Translations under genes and position numbers: made by a program
Shown: positions 25,989-34,201 of the stretch, piece by piece
Position numbering within the stretch: position 1 is the first letter of the stretch
How the letters are laid out: each line of letters opens with the position of its first letter
DNA from: Oscillospiraceae bacterium
GTDB lineage: Bacteria; Bacillota; Clostridia; Oscillospirales; Ruminococcaceae
Assembly (NCBI GenBank): GCA_020024615.1
Contig: JAHHTP010000005.1
Coordinates: 1-64,000, forward strand
Direction: 5' to 3'
Length of the DNA: 64,000 nucleotides
Notes under the pieces: model-generated
The model's input: only the letters and a program-made list of their open reading frames with translations
The model's database searches: none
What the model was told of the DNA's origin: nothing

Positions 25989-27527
25989 ATGTTTACCAAA
26001 TTGAAAAGCATTGCCACATATGGCATTGATTCCTATGAAATTGATGTTGAAATTGACATCTCCAACGGCATGGGAAGCTTTGATATTGTCGGTCTGCCGG
26101 ATACCGCTATCAAAGAAAGCCGAGACCGCGTGCGTGCAGCCATCAAAAATTCCGGTTTCTATTTTCCGCACGGCAAAATCGTCATCAACCTAGCCCCAAG
26201 CGATCTGCAAAAAACGGGTGCGTTTTACGATTTTCCGATTCTGGCAGGGCTGCTACTTGCCTCTGGTCAGATTGAAGACGAATTAACCGATGCTGCCTTA
26301 GTCGGACAGGTCGCATTAAACGGCATGGTACGCCCGGTGCATGGTATTCTGCCAATGACACTTACTGCAAAACAAAACGGCATCAGGCGTTTGTTTGTAC
26401 CGGCTGATAACGCAGCAGAAGCCGGAATCATTGACGGAATCGAAGTGTATGGTATTGCCTCGATCAATGATTTTGTCAATCACTTAAACGGTACAAATCC
26501 AATTGCTCCAACCACGACACAAGCAGATTTGACCGCGGATGCACAAGATTATCCCGATTTTGCGGATGTTAAGGGACAATACACCGCAAAACGCGCACTG
26601 GAAATCGCCGCTGCTGGTGGTCATAATGTATTGCTGATTGGACCACCAGGTTCCGGCAAAAGTATGCTTGCCAAACGCCTTCCTTCTATTCTGCCGGATA
26701 TGTCCTTTGAAGAAGCAATCGAAACTACCAAAATTTATTCCGTGCTCGGTGAACTGCCTACAGGCAAGAGTCTGATCACCACGCGCCCGTTTCGCCGTCC
26801 GCATCACACTGTATCTGGTGCAGGTCTTTCCGGAGGCGGTTCTATTCCAAAACCGGGAGAAATCTCCCGCGCACATAATGGTGTACTGTTTTTAGATGAG
26901 CTGCCAGAATTTCAAAAAAGTGCAATGGAAATTCTCCGTCAGCCAATCGAAGACCGGGAAATCACTATTTCGCGTGCCAAGGGGGCATTAACCTATCCAT
27001 GTTCCACCATGATTATCGGTGCCATGAATCCATGTCCATGCGGCTATTTCGGTTCTACCATCCGTAAATGCACCTGTTCTCCGCAAACAGTCACCAAATA
27101 TCTTTCCCGCATTTCAGGGCCACTGTTGGATCGTCTTGACCTGCATGTTGATGTACCAGCTCTGGATTATCAAAGCATGTCCGACAATACACCAAGTGAA
27201 TGCTCCGCAGATATTCGCAAACGCGTCAATGTCGCCCGCAAATTGCAACAAGAACGATATAAAGGAGAAGGAATCTCCTGCAATGCACAACTAACCCCAA
27301 AGATGATTCGAAAATACTGTGTTCTAACCGATGATGCAAAACAGCTTTTGCAGGCAATTTTTGATCAAATTGGACTTTCCGGTAGAGCATATGACCGCAT
27401 TTTGAAGGTTGCACGCAGCATCGCTGATCTGGGCAACTGCGAAAATATTGAGCGCAGGCATATCGGAGAAGCTATCGGCTACCGCTCCTTAGACCGCAAA
27501 TACTGGCAGAATGGCAGCAATGAATAA
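25989..27527 (+). CDS. YifB/ComM family Mg-chelatase-like AAA+ ATPase
   Basis: A 512 aa protein. The N-terminal part (MFTKLKSIATYGIDSYEIDVEIDISNG onward) is the ChlI-like fold, the AAA+ module has Walker A GPPGSGKSML (about residue 215) and Walker B VLFLDELPEF, and the C-terminus is the Mg chelatase C-terminal domain. A cysteine-rich segment NPCPCGYFGS...CTCSP is conserved in the family. ComM in naturally competent bacteria is a branch-migrating helicase in recombination; the role here is likely similar but unproven. The ATG at 25989 matches family N-termini; a GTG at 25977 is closer to the AAAGG site, so the start is not certain. Confidence 0.9.
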   Translation: MFTKLKSIATYGIDSYEIDVEIDISNGMGSFDIVGLPDTAIKESRDRVRAAIKNSGFYFPHGKIVINLAPSDLQKTGAFYDFPILAGLLLASGQIEDELTDAALVGQVALNGMVRPVHGILPMTLTAKQNGIRRLFVPADNAAEAGIIDGIEVYGIASINDFVNHLNGTNPIAPTTTQADLTADAQDYPDFADVKGQYTAKRALEIAAAGGHNVLLIGPPGSGKSMLAKRLPSILPDMSFEEAIETTKIYSVLGELPTGKSLITTRPFRRPHHTVSGAGLSGGGSIPKPGEISRAHNGVLFLDELPEFQKSAMEILRQPIEDREITISRAKGALTYPCSTMIIGAMNPCPCGYFGSTIRKCTCSPQTVTKYLSRISGPLLDRLDLHVDVPALDYQSMSDNTPSECSADIRKRVNVARKLQQERYKGEGISCNAQLTPKMIRKYCVLTDDAKQLLQAIFDQIGLSGRAYDRILKVARSIADLGNCENIERRHIGEAIGYRSLDRKYWQNGSNE

Positions 27528-28473
27528 TCCAAATATCAGCTATCACATCATAACCCTCACAATTCCAAAGGAAGCAGACGGAAAGTCGCTGGAACATTAC
27601 TTAAAATATAGCTGCGGTTATTCTAGGCGTATGCTCACCCGCCTGAAAGCAAGACCTGAAAATGTGTTGCGAAACGGCATACATATCAATCTGCCTGAAA
27701 TCGTATCTGTTGGAGATACGATTCAACTAAGCGTTGAAGAAATCACCTATACAATACCTGGACAGGCAGGTACTGTTCCAATCATCTATGAAGATGATGA
27801 TATTCTGATATATAATAAACCGTATGATATGCCAATTCATCCGTCACGCAATCATCAGCAGGACACGCTTGCCAATGTATTCACCGCTGATATGAAGGCA
27901 CGGGGGTTATCCATTCCCTTTCGTGTGCTGAATCGGCTGGATCGTGATACCTCCGGACTCTGCCTCTGTGCCAAAAATGCGGTTGCCGCCAATCGTCTTT
28001 CTGTCCAACAGCAAGACGGCACCCTGCAAAAGCTGTATACTGCCATTCTCAACGGAAAACTTCCATGTCAAAGCGGCATTATTGAAGCGCCGATTGCACG
28101 CAAGGACGATTTTTATATCGACCGCGTTGTCCGCGCTGATGGACAATATGCTAAAACTGCATTCCGTGTTTTAATGCATACGAATGAATATACAGTTGTG
28201 AATGTAAATTTATACACTGGTAGAACACATCAAATTCGCGTTCATTTTTCTGCAATCGGGTATCCATTGGCGGGAGATACGCTCTATGGCAGTAAAAACA
28301 CGATACAAACTGTGCAGAATCACCATGCACTCTGTTGTACCGGATTATCGTTTATTCATCCAACATCTATGAAAAGACTGGACTTTTCAGCTCCAATTCG
28401 GCCTGATATGGCTAAACTCGTTGCTGTTGTACCGAATTCTTTCCAAAAAGAGCAAATATGGAATAAATTTTAA
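27511..28473 (+). CDS. RluA family pseudouridine synthase
   Basis: A 320 aa synthase that isomerises uridine in rRNA or tRNA. An S4-like N-terminal region (HYLKYSCGYSRRMLTRLKA) is followed by the catalytic motif HRLDRDTSG form (NRLDRDTSGLCLCAK, Asp near residue 149) and the C-terminal GRTHQIRVHFSAIGYPLAGDTLYG. The specific target cannot be assigned among RluA, RluC and RluD types. Its start overlaps the end of yifB by 17 bp (27511) or 8 bp (alternative ATG at 27520), which implies coupling; neither has a strong ribosome site. Confidence 0.9.
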   Translation: MAAMNNPNISYHIITLTIPKEADGKSLEHYLKYSCGYSRRMLTRLKARPENVLRNGIHINLPEIVSVGDTIQLSVEEITYTIPGQAGTVPIIYEDDDILIYNKPYDMPIHPSRNHQQDTLANVFTADMKARGLSIPFRVLNRLDRDTSGLCLCAKNAVAANRLSVQQQDGTLQKLYTAILNGKLPCQSGIIEAPIARKDDFYIDRVVRADGQYAKTAFRVLMHTNEYTVVNVNLYTGRTHQIRVHFSAIGYPLAGDTLYGSKNTIQTVQNHHALCCTGLSFIHPTSMKRLDFSAPIRPDMAKLVAVVPNSFQKEQIWNKF

Positions 28474-28512
28474 GTGCTGATTTGTATAATATGCGATTTT
28501 TTCAAAAAATAC

Positions 28513-28541
28513 TTGCATATATATACAATATGTGCTATAAT
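28513..28541 (+). promoter_or_regulatory. Promoter of the amino acid ABC importer operon
   Basis: TTGCAT (28513-28518), 17 bp, and TATAAT (28536-28541) with an extended TGC before the -10. It would start transcripts near 28548, 36 nt ahead of the binding-protein gene. Confidence 0.7.
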
Positions 28542-28583
28542 ACAATCAATCCAAAAAACAATATGACAAAGGAGAAACTTATT

Positions 28584-29387
28584 ATGATGAAGATGAAAAA
28601 ATTACTCGCTGTAGCATGTGCTGGAATCATGGTAGTAAGCAGCTTTGCAGGCTGCTCCAAAAAAGAAGCTGTTAAAATCACCTGTGCAGATGATATCTTA
28701 AACGGCGGCTACTCTGTAGCAGTTCAGGAAGGTACCACTGGTGATAAACTAGCAACCGAAACCTTTACCAATTCCAAGATCTCGCGTTTCAAAAAAACCA
28801 TTGACTGCGGCGTTGACTTAAAAAACGGCAAAGTAGATGCAATTGTATTGGATGCTATGCCAGCTAAAAAAATCGTTAACCAGATTGATGGTCTGGTTGT
28901 TCTAGAAGAAGAACTCTCAGTTGAAGAATATGCAATCGCAGTTCGCAAAGGCGATACTGAACTGCTGGATTTGATCAACAAAACCTTAAAAGATATCAAA
29001 GCAAACGGCACTTATGATAACATCTACAATGCATTCATCCCGGATGAAACCACGCCAATGGAAAAAAGAGAAGAATCCACTGCAACAGAAGAATTGATTA
29101 TGGGTACCAACGCTGAGTTCGAGCCGTTTGAATTCCACGATGATTCCGGTGCAATTGTAGGCTTTGACATTGAGGTTGCTCACGAAATCGCCAAAGCAGC
29201 AGGCAAAAAATTAAAAATAGAAGATATGAACTTTGACAGCCTGATCTCTGCTCTGGCAAGTGGTAAAGTTGACTTCGTTGTTGCAGGTATGACTGTTGAT
29301 GCAGAGCGTAAGACAAATGTAGATTTCTCTGATAGCTATTTTAATGCATCTCAGGTCATCGTTGTAAGAGAGGAAAGCCTGAAATAA
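28584..29387 (+). CDS. Amino acid ABC transporter substrate-binding lipoprotein, circularly permuted
   Basis: A 267 aa lipoprotein: charged start MMKMKK, hydrophobic core, lipobox FAGC (Cys24). It belongs to the polar amino acid binding proteins (SBP_bac_3), but the order of parts is swapped. Residues about 31-152 match what is normally the second half (YSVAVQEGTTGDKLA, KVDAIVLDAMPAKK, YAIAVRKGDTELL, ANGTYDNIYNAF). Residues about 170-267 match the normal first half (MGTNAEFEPFEFHD, IVGFDIEVAHEIAK, MNFDSLISALASGKVD, MTVDAERKTNVDFSD). A short polar linker (about 153-169) joins the old C-terminus to the old N-terminus. Ligand residues such as the Arg in AER (242) and Asp in VLDAMP (90) are kept. 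The start at 28584 has AAAGGAG upstream. Permease and ATPase genes follow. Confidence 0.93.
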   Translation: MMKMKKLLAVACAGIMVVSSFAGCSKKEAVKITCADDILNGGYSVAVQEGTTGDKLATETFTNSKISRFKKTIDCGVDLKNGKVDAIVLDAMPAKKIVNQIDGLVVLEEELSVEEYAIAVRKGDTELLDLINKTLKDIKANGTYDNIYNAFIPDETTPMEKREESTATEELIMGTNAEFEPFEFHDDSGAIVGFDIEVAHEIAKAAGKKLKIEDMNFDSLISALASGKVDFVVAGMTVDAERKTNVDFSDSYFNASQVIVVREESLK

Positions 29388-29407
29388 TCCGCTGAATTTA
29401 ATTTTCC

Positions 29408-29444
29408 TTCCGCGTTTTGTGCCTTCTTTGCATGAAATGCGGAA
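29408..29444 (+). promoter_or_regulatory. Hairpin between binding protein and permease genes
   Basis: TTCCGCGTTT pairs with AAATGCGGAA (one G-U) around a 17 nt loop, followed by a weak CTTTCTT run. Such a partial terminator or 3' stabiliser would keep binding-protein mRNA above permease mRNA. Confidence 0.5.
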
Positions 29445-29475
29445 CTTTCTTATAATAAAAGGAGGTATTTACCGC

Positions 29476-30162
29476 ATGGAGTTTTTCGGTTCCATCTGGG
29501 ATTCTTTTTACCAGAATGTGATTTATGAACAGCGCTGGCTCTTTTTGCTCAAAGGTTTGGGTACCACCCTGCTCATCTCTCTGGTTTCAATCATGTTCTC
29601 CACAATCATCGGTACTTTTATGGCATTTATGAAAATGTCAAAATACAAAGTTCTGCGTGCAATCGCCGTTACTTATATCAACATCATCCGTGGTACCCCA
29701 GTTGTCACCCAGCTGCTTCTGATTTATTTCGGTATCTTCGGTTCGGTCGATATTAGCAAGATTGCGGTGGCAATCTTTGCATTCTCCATCAACTCCGGTG
29801 CTTATGTAGCCGAAATTATTCGTGCTGGCATTAATGCGGTAGATCCAGGTCAAATGGAAGCTGGTCGTTCTCTGGGTCTAAACAAAGTCCAGACAATGGC
29901 TAAAATCATTCTTCCGCAAGCAATCAAAAAGATTCTGCCAACCTATACAAGCGAATTTATCGTATTGATCAAAGAAACCGCTATCGTAGGTTATATCGCA
30001 ATCGAGGACTTAACCAAAGTCGGCGATATTATCCGTAGCCGTACCTTTGACGCGTTCATGCCGTATATTATCGTTGCTTTGATGTACTTTGTTGTTACCT
30101 ATGCATTGACCAAACTGTTTGGTATTTTGGAAAGGAGGCTGGCAAAGAGTGATAGAGGTTAA
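29476..30162 (+). CDS. Polar amino acid ABC transporter permease
   Basis: A 228 aa inner-membrane permease of the HisM/GlnP type with about five membrane helices. The motif facing the ATPase is EAGRSLGLNKVQTMAKIILPQA (EAA loop), and NIIRGTPVVTQLLLIYFG near residue 70 is the conserved RGTP block. The ATG at 29476 has AAAGGAGGT upstream; the in-frame ATG at 29419 does not. Only one permease gene is present, so a homodimer is likely. Confidence 0.94.
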   Translation: MEFFGSIWDSFYQNVIYEQRWLFLLKGLGTTLLISLVSIMFSTIIGTFMAFMKMSKYKVLRAIAVTYINIIRGTPVVTQLLLIYFGIFGSVDISKIAVAIFAFSINSGAYVAEIIRAGINAVDPGQMEAGRSLGLNKVQTMAKIILPQAIKKILPTYTSEFIVLIKETAIVGYIAIEDLTKVGDIIRSRTFDAFMPYIIVALMYFVVTYALTKLFGILERRLAKSDRG

Positions 30163-30871
30163 GGACTTAAAAAAATCCTTTGAGAAGTTGGATGTTCTTA
30201 AAGGCGTTAATATTAAAATCGAAAAAGGTGAAAAAATCGTTGTAATCGGTCCATCTGGTTCTGGTAAATCCACCTTTCTGCGTTGCTTGAATATGCTGGA
30301 AATCCCGACTGGCGGTGAAATCTGGTTTGAAGGCGAACAGGTTAACTCCAAAAAAACTGACATTAACCGAATCCGTCAAAAAATGGGTATGGTATTCCAA
30401 CACTTCAATCTGTTCCCACATCTGACCGTATTGCAGAATATCACGCTGGCACCTGTTCAGTTGAAACTTCAGACAAAAGAAGAAGCCGAAGCAAATGCCA
30501 TGTCCCTGCTGGAACGCATTGGACTTGCAGATAAGGCTGATATATATCCGAATATGATTTCCGGTGGTCAAAAACAGCGTATCGCTATCGTCCGCGCACT
30601 GGCCATGAAACCGGATGTTATGCTGTTCGACGAACCGACCTCTGCACTTGACCCAGAGATGGTAGGCGAAGTTTTAAACCTTATGAAAGAGCTTGCCGAA
30701 GACGGGATGACTATGGTTTGCGTTACACATGAGATGGGATTTGCAAGAGAAGTTGCAACCCGCGTTATCTTTATGGACGAAGGCGTTATTCAGGAAGAAA
30801 ACAATCCGAAAGATTTCTTTGAGAATCCGCGGAACCCACGTTTACAGGAATTTTTATCTAAAGTTTTATAA
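30149..30871 (+). CDS. Polar amino acid ABC transporter ATP-binding protein
   Basis: A 240 aa ATPase of the GlnQ/HisP type: Walker A GPSGSGKST, Q-loop VFQHFNLFPH, signature ISGGQKQR, Walker B VMLFDEPTSALDPEMVGEV and the switch His in VTHEMGFA. The start is GTG at 30149, preceded by AAAGGAGG at 11 bp, and overlaps the permease end by 14 bp. It completes the three-gene importer; the substrate is an amino acid such as glutamine, cystine or a basic one, not assignable here. Confidence 0.95.
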   Translation: MIEVKDLKKSFEKLDVLKGVNIKIEKGEKIVVIGPSGSGKSTFLRCLNMLEIPTGGEIWFEGEQVNSKKTDINRIRQKMGMVFQHFNLFPHLTVLQNITLAPVQLKLQTKEEAEANAMSLLERIGLADKADIYPNMISGGQKQRIAIVRALAMKPDVMLFDEPTSALDPEMVGEVLNLMKELAEDGMTMVCVTHEMGFAREVATRVIFMDEGVIQEENNPKDFFENPRNPRLQEFLSKVL

Positions 30872-30940
30872 AAATCAATTCCCTTTTGCTTTTGTATATG
30901 ATATAATAAAATCAATAACATGGCAAAGGGGGATTTTTAT

Positions 30941-32194
30941 ATGAATTTTATCTCGATTTTTTTCATTTTACTGCTTTTAGTATGCATTACCGCAGCTTTG
31001 ATCGGCATGGTTTTATTTGCTCTCATGCAAAAAGGTCAGAACGGATACAAATTCGGTGGATTTCTTGCCATTCTCGGAGGAATCGGTTCAATTGCAAGCG
31101 TTTTTCTGCTGATTGCAATATCCGCTATGCCGAACTTCACATTTCCCGATTTTTCTGACATTTCCCACAGCATCGGTACCAATTCCACTACTGCCACAGA
31201 ACCAGTGAATGGATGGTATGAGGAAGGCACCTATAAAGTCGGGCACGATATTCCGGCGGGCGAATACTATGTCAAAACCGATAGTTCATATGGTGGAACC
31301 ATCACATGCAAGGATAAAAGGTCAGGCAATCACCATGACAAATTCTGCTCTTTCCGCAACTTCCGGTTTGTAACAGTCAAGGATGGTGAATATCTGGAAA
31401 TACAAGATGCTTCTTTTACCGATGCCAAGAATGCACCTGTTTTGAAAGCAGATGAAACAGGCAGATATATACCAGGTGAATACCGTTGCGGAATTGATAT
31501 TCCAGCAGGACTGTATTATGTTGAAACCGAATCCGATTACGCTGATGTGGATGTATATACAAAATCCAGCCTCTCCTATGAAGACGCTGTTACAAACAGA
31601 TCCATCCATAATTTTAGATATGTTGAAATCAAGGAAGGCGAATATTTGGTTCTGGAAAACTGTAATGCTCTTCCAGCAGAGCAACATACACCCCCTACCC
31701 CAGATGATACTGGCTCTTATTCTGCTGGTATGTACTTAGTCGGCACCGATATTCCGGCTGGAATCTACTTTATACAGGCAAACCGCCATGACAATAACAG
31801 TTATTATGAGGTTTGCCCCAAAGCAGTAGGTCCGTCTAATTTTAATGATTTCTTTCACACCTTCACTTATGTCACATTAAAAGATGGTGATTTCTTCAAT
31901 TTGGAGCGCGGAACCTTTCTTCCAGCAGAACAGGCACCTGTTCCCAAACCACAGGACGGCGTGTACGATGAAGGTTGCTATCTTATCGGCAGAGATATTC
32001 CAGCAGGCGAATATACTGTGAGCCATAAAAAATCAGATTCCAGCTCATTATCAGCATCGGTGTATATGACCGAAAAACCATGTGGAAGTTCTTCCTTTCA
32101 GATTGATTATTGTTATTTCAAAAAAAAGCATATCTTTGCTGGTGAAGATGGATTGTATTTTGTTGTAAAAGACGCAACCTTTACCATTGATTAA
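30941..32194 (+). CDS. Membrane-anchored protein with four tandem DIPAG repeats, function unknown
   Basis: I do not recognise a named family. The 417 aa protein has two N-terminal hydrophobic segments (residues about 3-30 and 38-62) and then four tandem repeats of about 83 residues. Each repeat starts G-x-Y-x-x-G-x-DIPAG-x-Y (DIPAG at 103, 186, 270 and 352) and ends with a FRYVxxKDGEYLxLxxxxF-like strand pair, then a Pro-rich linker. The repeats look like small beta-sandwich or beta-barrel modules exposed outside the membrane. AAAGGGGG lies 8 bp before the ATG at 30941. It is expressed on its own, with a -10 TATAAT at about 30902, and ends at a terminator. Confidence 0.75.
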   Translation: MNFISIFFILLLLVCITAALIGMVLFALMQKGQNGYKFGGFLAILGGIGSIASVFLLIAISAMPNFTFPDFSDISHSIGTNSTTATEPVNGWYEEGTYKVGHDIPAGEYYVKTDSSYGGTITCKDKRSGNHHDKFCSFRNFRFVTVKDGEYLEIQDASFTDAKNAPVLKADETGRYIPGEYRCGIDIPAGLYYVETESDYADVDVYTKSSLSYEDAVTNRSIHNFRYVEIKEGEYLVLENCNALPAEQHTPPTPDDTGSYSAGMYLVGTDIPAGIYFIQANRHDNNSYYEVCPKAVGPSNFNDFFHTFTYVTLKDGDFFNLERGTFLPAEQAPVPKPQDGVYDEGCYLIGRDIPAGEYTVSHKKSDSSSLSASVYMTEKPCGSSSFQIDYCYFKKKHIFAGEDGLYFVVKDATFTID

Positions 32195-32202
32195 AAAGCA
32201 CA

Positions 32203-32231
32203 AGCGCACCCACCTTTTAGATGGATGCGCT
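32203..32231. terminator. Bidirectional intrinsic terminator
   Basis: AGCGCACCCA pairs with TGGATGCGCT (one G-U) and is flanked by CTTTTTAT on the plus side and a T run (from AAAAAG) on the minus side; it serves the convergent repeat-protein and DUF4091 genes. Confidence 0.75.
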
Positions 32232-32250
32232 CTTTTTATGCCATAAAATT

Positions 32251-33957
32251 TTACTGTTGCTCCATAACAGCCTGCATCAGTTCTTCTTTAACCTCACGAT
32301 ACAAGGAGATGTCCTTAGTATAATCTGCATAGCCATTGAATACCTTATGGGTCAGTTCTGCTGCCTTGTCTACCGGAAGCTGTTCTAACAGCCCTAAATC
32401 CTCATAGCCGATACGGTGTGCCTCGCTGCGTGAAGATACACACGGCATATCCCCCCACGGATAGATGATTAACGGGTCTCCTGCTGGAAGCATCATTGCA
32501 AGCTTCTCATGGAAATCCATAGCCTTATGCGCAAACTGACGCGCAGAACGGTGATATGCATCGTGACCTGCCTGGTTTGCACCCCAGTGCAGGAAACCGG
32601 TAACATTTGGATACAATACTGGTGCCCAGCCAATCCACACCTGACGCAGATGTTCCTGATCCAACAGACGGTTGCAGTAATTACCACCCGGCGTTAAACA
32701 GCTGTATACGATAAGCTCGTCACCCTTTTCAACCTGTGCGTTATAGAATTCCTGATTTTTCTCATAAATATCCAGCGACGGGCACCAGATATCAACGGTT
32801 CCTTCTCCCCTGAAGTCTGGCAGAACCGGTTCCATTGTTTTAATTCCCGGCATTGCCTCATGTACAATCTGCGAAGCAATGGCATAGGTTTCGGTTAATG
32901 CCGCATTCGGCTCATCCATGCAGCACTGCATCCAGCGATCTTTTAACCCCTTTTTCTCAATGTATGCATAGACCTGTGCGTGCATATCAAATAAATGTTT
33001 GTTGCCACTTTCACTCGGAACAATCTCTTTGGTAAATCCAAGCCATGCCAAAGTACCATTATCAAATGCATCAAATGCTTTATCACGGTAAGCATCGCAA
33101 ATCTCATCCGGATTTTCAATGGTATCGTGCGGCAAAGAATCAAAGAATGCTTTGTCATCCGCCTGACTGCTGTATCTACCGATAAACGCATTTCCGTTAA
33201 ACCAGGTAAAACCAGCTTTCAGAGCAATATCGACAACATGATCAAGTTTTTCCTCATTCAGTACCGGCTGACCGTCTACCAGATCAAAACACTCGGTAAT
33301 TGGGAGATTAACCATGTTCTGACGAGAATAAAGCAGTACATCATAGTATTTGCGAAGCATTTCATCGTACGCCGGTGTCCATTTGCTCAAACCATGACAA
33401 TCTGCAATATTATTGTAGTTTATCCAGTTGATATAACGCTGTTTCTGATCCTGAACAGATGGAATGCGTACCGGATATTCGTCCACAATAAACTCCAGTT
33501 TGCGGGTAACATCACCATGTGTTACCAAAATTTCCCATTTTCTAGTGCGCTGTTTGCGGCAATATTCCACCTGGCAGATAAATGCAGCAGCTGCTGAAAC
33601 ACCTGCCGGCTGGAAGATATTAAACATCGGACGATATACTTCATAGGTCATAAACGGTGCACGGCGAACTGCATATTTATTGATATCATTTTTCAAATAC
33701 TCACTGCGCTGTTTTGCACCTGTGTTTACCTCAACCGGAACTGGAATCAATTCGAATAAACGATATGAATGATGTTCCCCTACCACTTCAATGGTTACCG
33801 GGATTCCCGGCGTCAGTCCAGTCATCATAATATGCACACCTGCATAACCACCATTTGCTGCGCTGACACGATAAATTTTGCTGCCTTCTGAAGTGGCAGT
33901 ATCTGGATAAATGTGCTGCAATTCATCAAATAAAGCAGCTTCAAATACCTGTTTCAT
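32251..33957 (-). CDS. DUF4091 domain-containing protein, probable glycoside hydrolase-like
   Basis: A 568 aa cytoplasmic-looking protein (no signal peptide). The N-terminal about 190 residues read as beta-sandwich. The middle part has barrel-like segments, for example YINWINYNNIADCHGLSKWTP and WMQCCMDEPNA, where the acidic residues sit as in glycosidase barrels. The C-terminal 100-150 residues match DUF4091, with PNVTGFLHWGANQAG and the phosphate-like YPWGDMPCVSSRSEAHRIGYEDL. A sugar-acting role is likely, but no activity can be claimed. It is monocistronic with a near-consensus promoter. GAAGGAGGAA precedes the ATG. Confidence 0.75.
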   Translation of the reverse strand: MKQVFEAALFDELQHIYPDTATSEGSKIYRVSAANGGYAGVHIMMTGLTPGIPVTIEVVGEHHSYRLFELIPVPVEVNTGAKQRSEYLKNDINKYAVRRAPFMTYEVYRPMFNIFQPAGVSAAAAFICQVEYCRKQRTRKWEILVTHGDVTRKLEFIVDEYPVRIPSVQDQKQRYINWINYNNIADCHGLSKWTPAYDEMLRKYYDVLLYSRQNMVNLPITECFDLVDGQPVLNEEKLDHVVDIALKAGFTWFNGNAFIGRYSSQADDKAFFDSLPHDTIENPDEICDAYRDKAFDAFDNGTLAWLGFTKEIVPSESGNKHLFDMHAQVYAYIEKKGLKDRWMQCCMDEPNAALTETYAIASQIVHEAMPGIKTMEPVLPDFRGEGTVDIWCPSLDIYEKNQEFYNAQVEKGDELIVYSCLTPGGNYCNRLLDQEHLRQVWIGWAPVLYPNVTGFLHWGANQAGHDAYHRSARQFAHKAMDFHEKLAMMLPAGDPLIIYPWGDMPCVSSRSEAHRIGYEDLGLLEQLPVDKAAELTHKVFNGYADYTKDISLYREVKEELMQAVMEQQ

Positions 33958-34008
33958 ATAAATTCCTCCTTCATTTCAGGTCGGGTAACCGCCTGATTTT
34001 CTATTCTC

Positions 34009-34037
34009 ATTCTACCTGATTCCATCTGATTTGTCAA
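34009..34037 (-). promoter_or_regulatory. Promoter of the DUF4091 gene
   Basis: TTGACA (34032-34037), 17 bp, and TAGAAT (34009-34014) on the minus strand; the leader is about 45 nt. The remainder of the gap to the divergent exporter genes is AT-rich with only a weak candidate promoter (TATAAT near 34160) for them. Confidence 0.7.
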
Positions 34038-34201
34038 GCAATAAAATATAATTTAGATGTGTACTCACACATTGTAACATGTCACCATTTTATCGTTTTA
34101 TTTGGAAAAATTGCCAATCTAAGTGAACAATACGCAAACCTTTTTTATGCTATAACAGGTATAATTAAAATATATTGGTGTATACTGGAGGTTTGACATC
34201 T

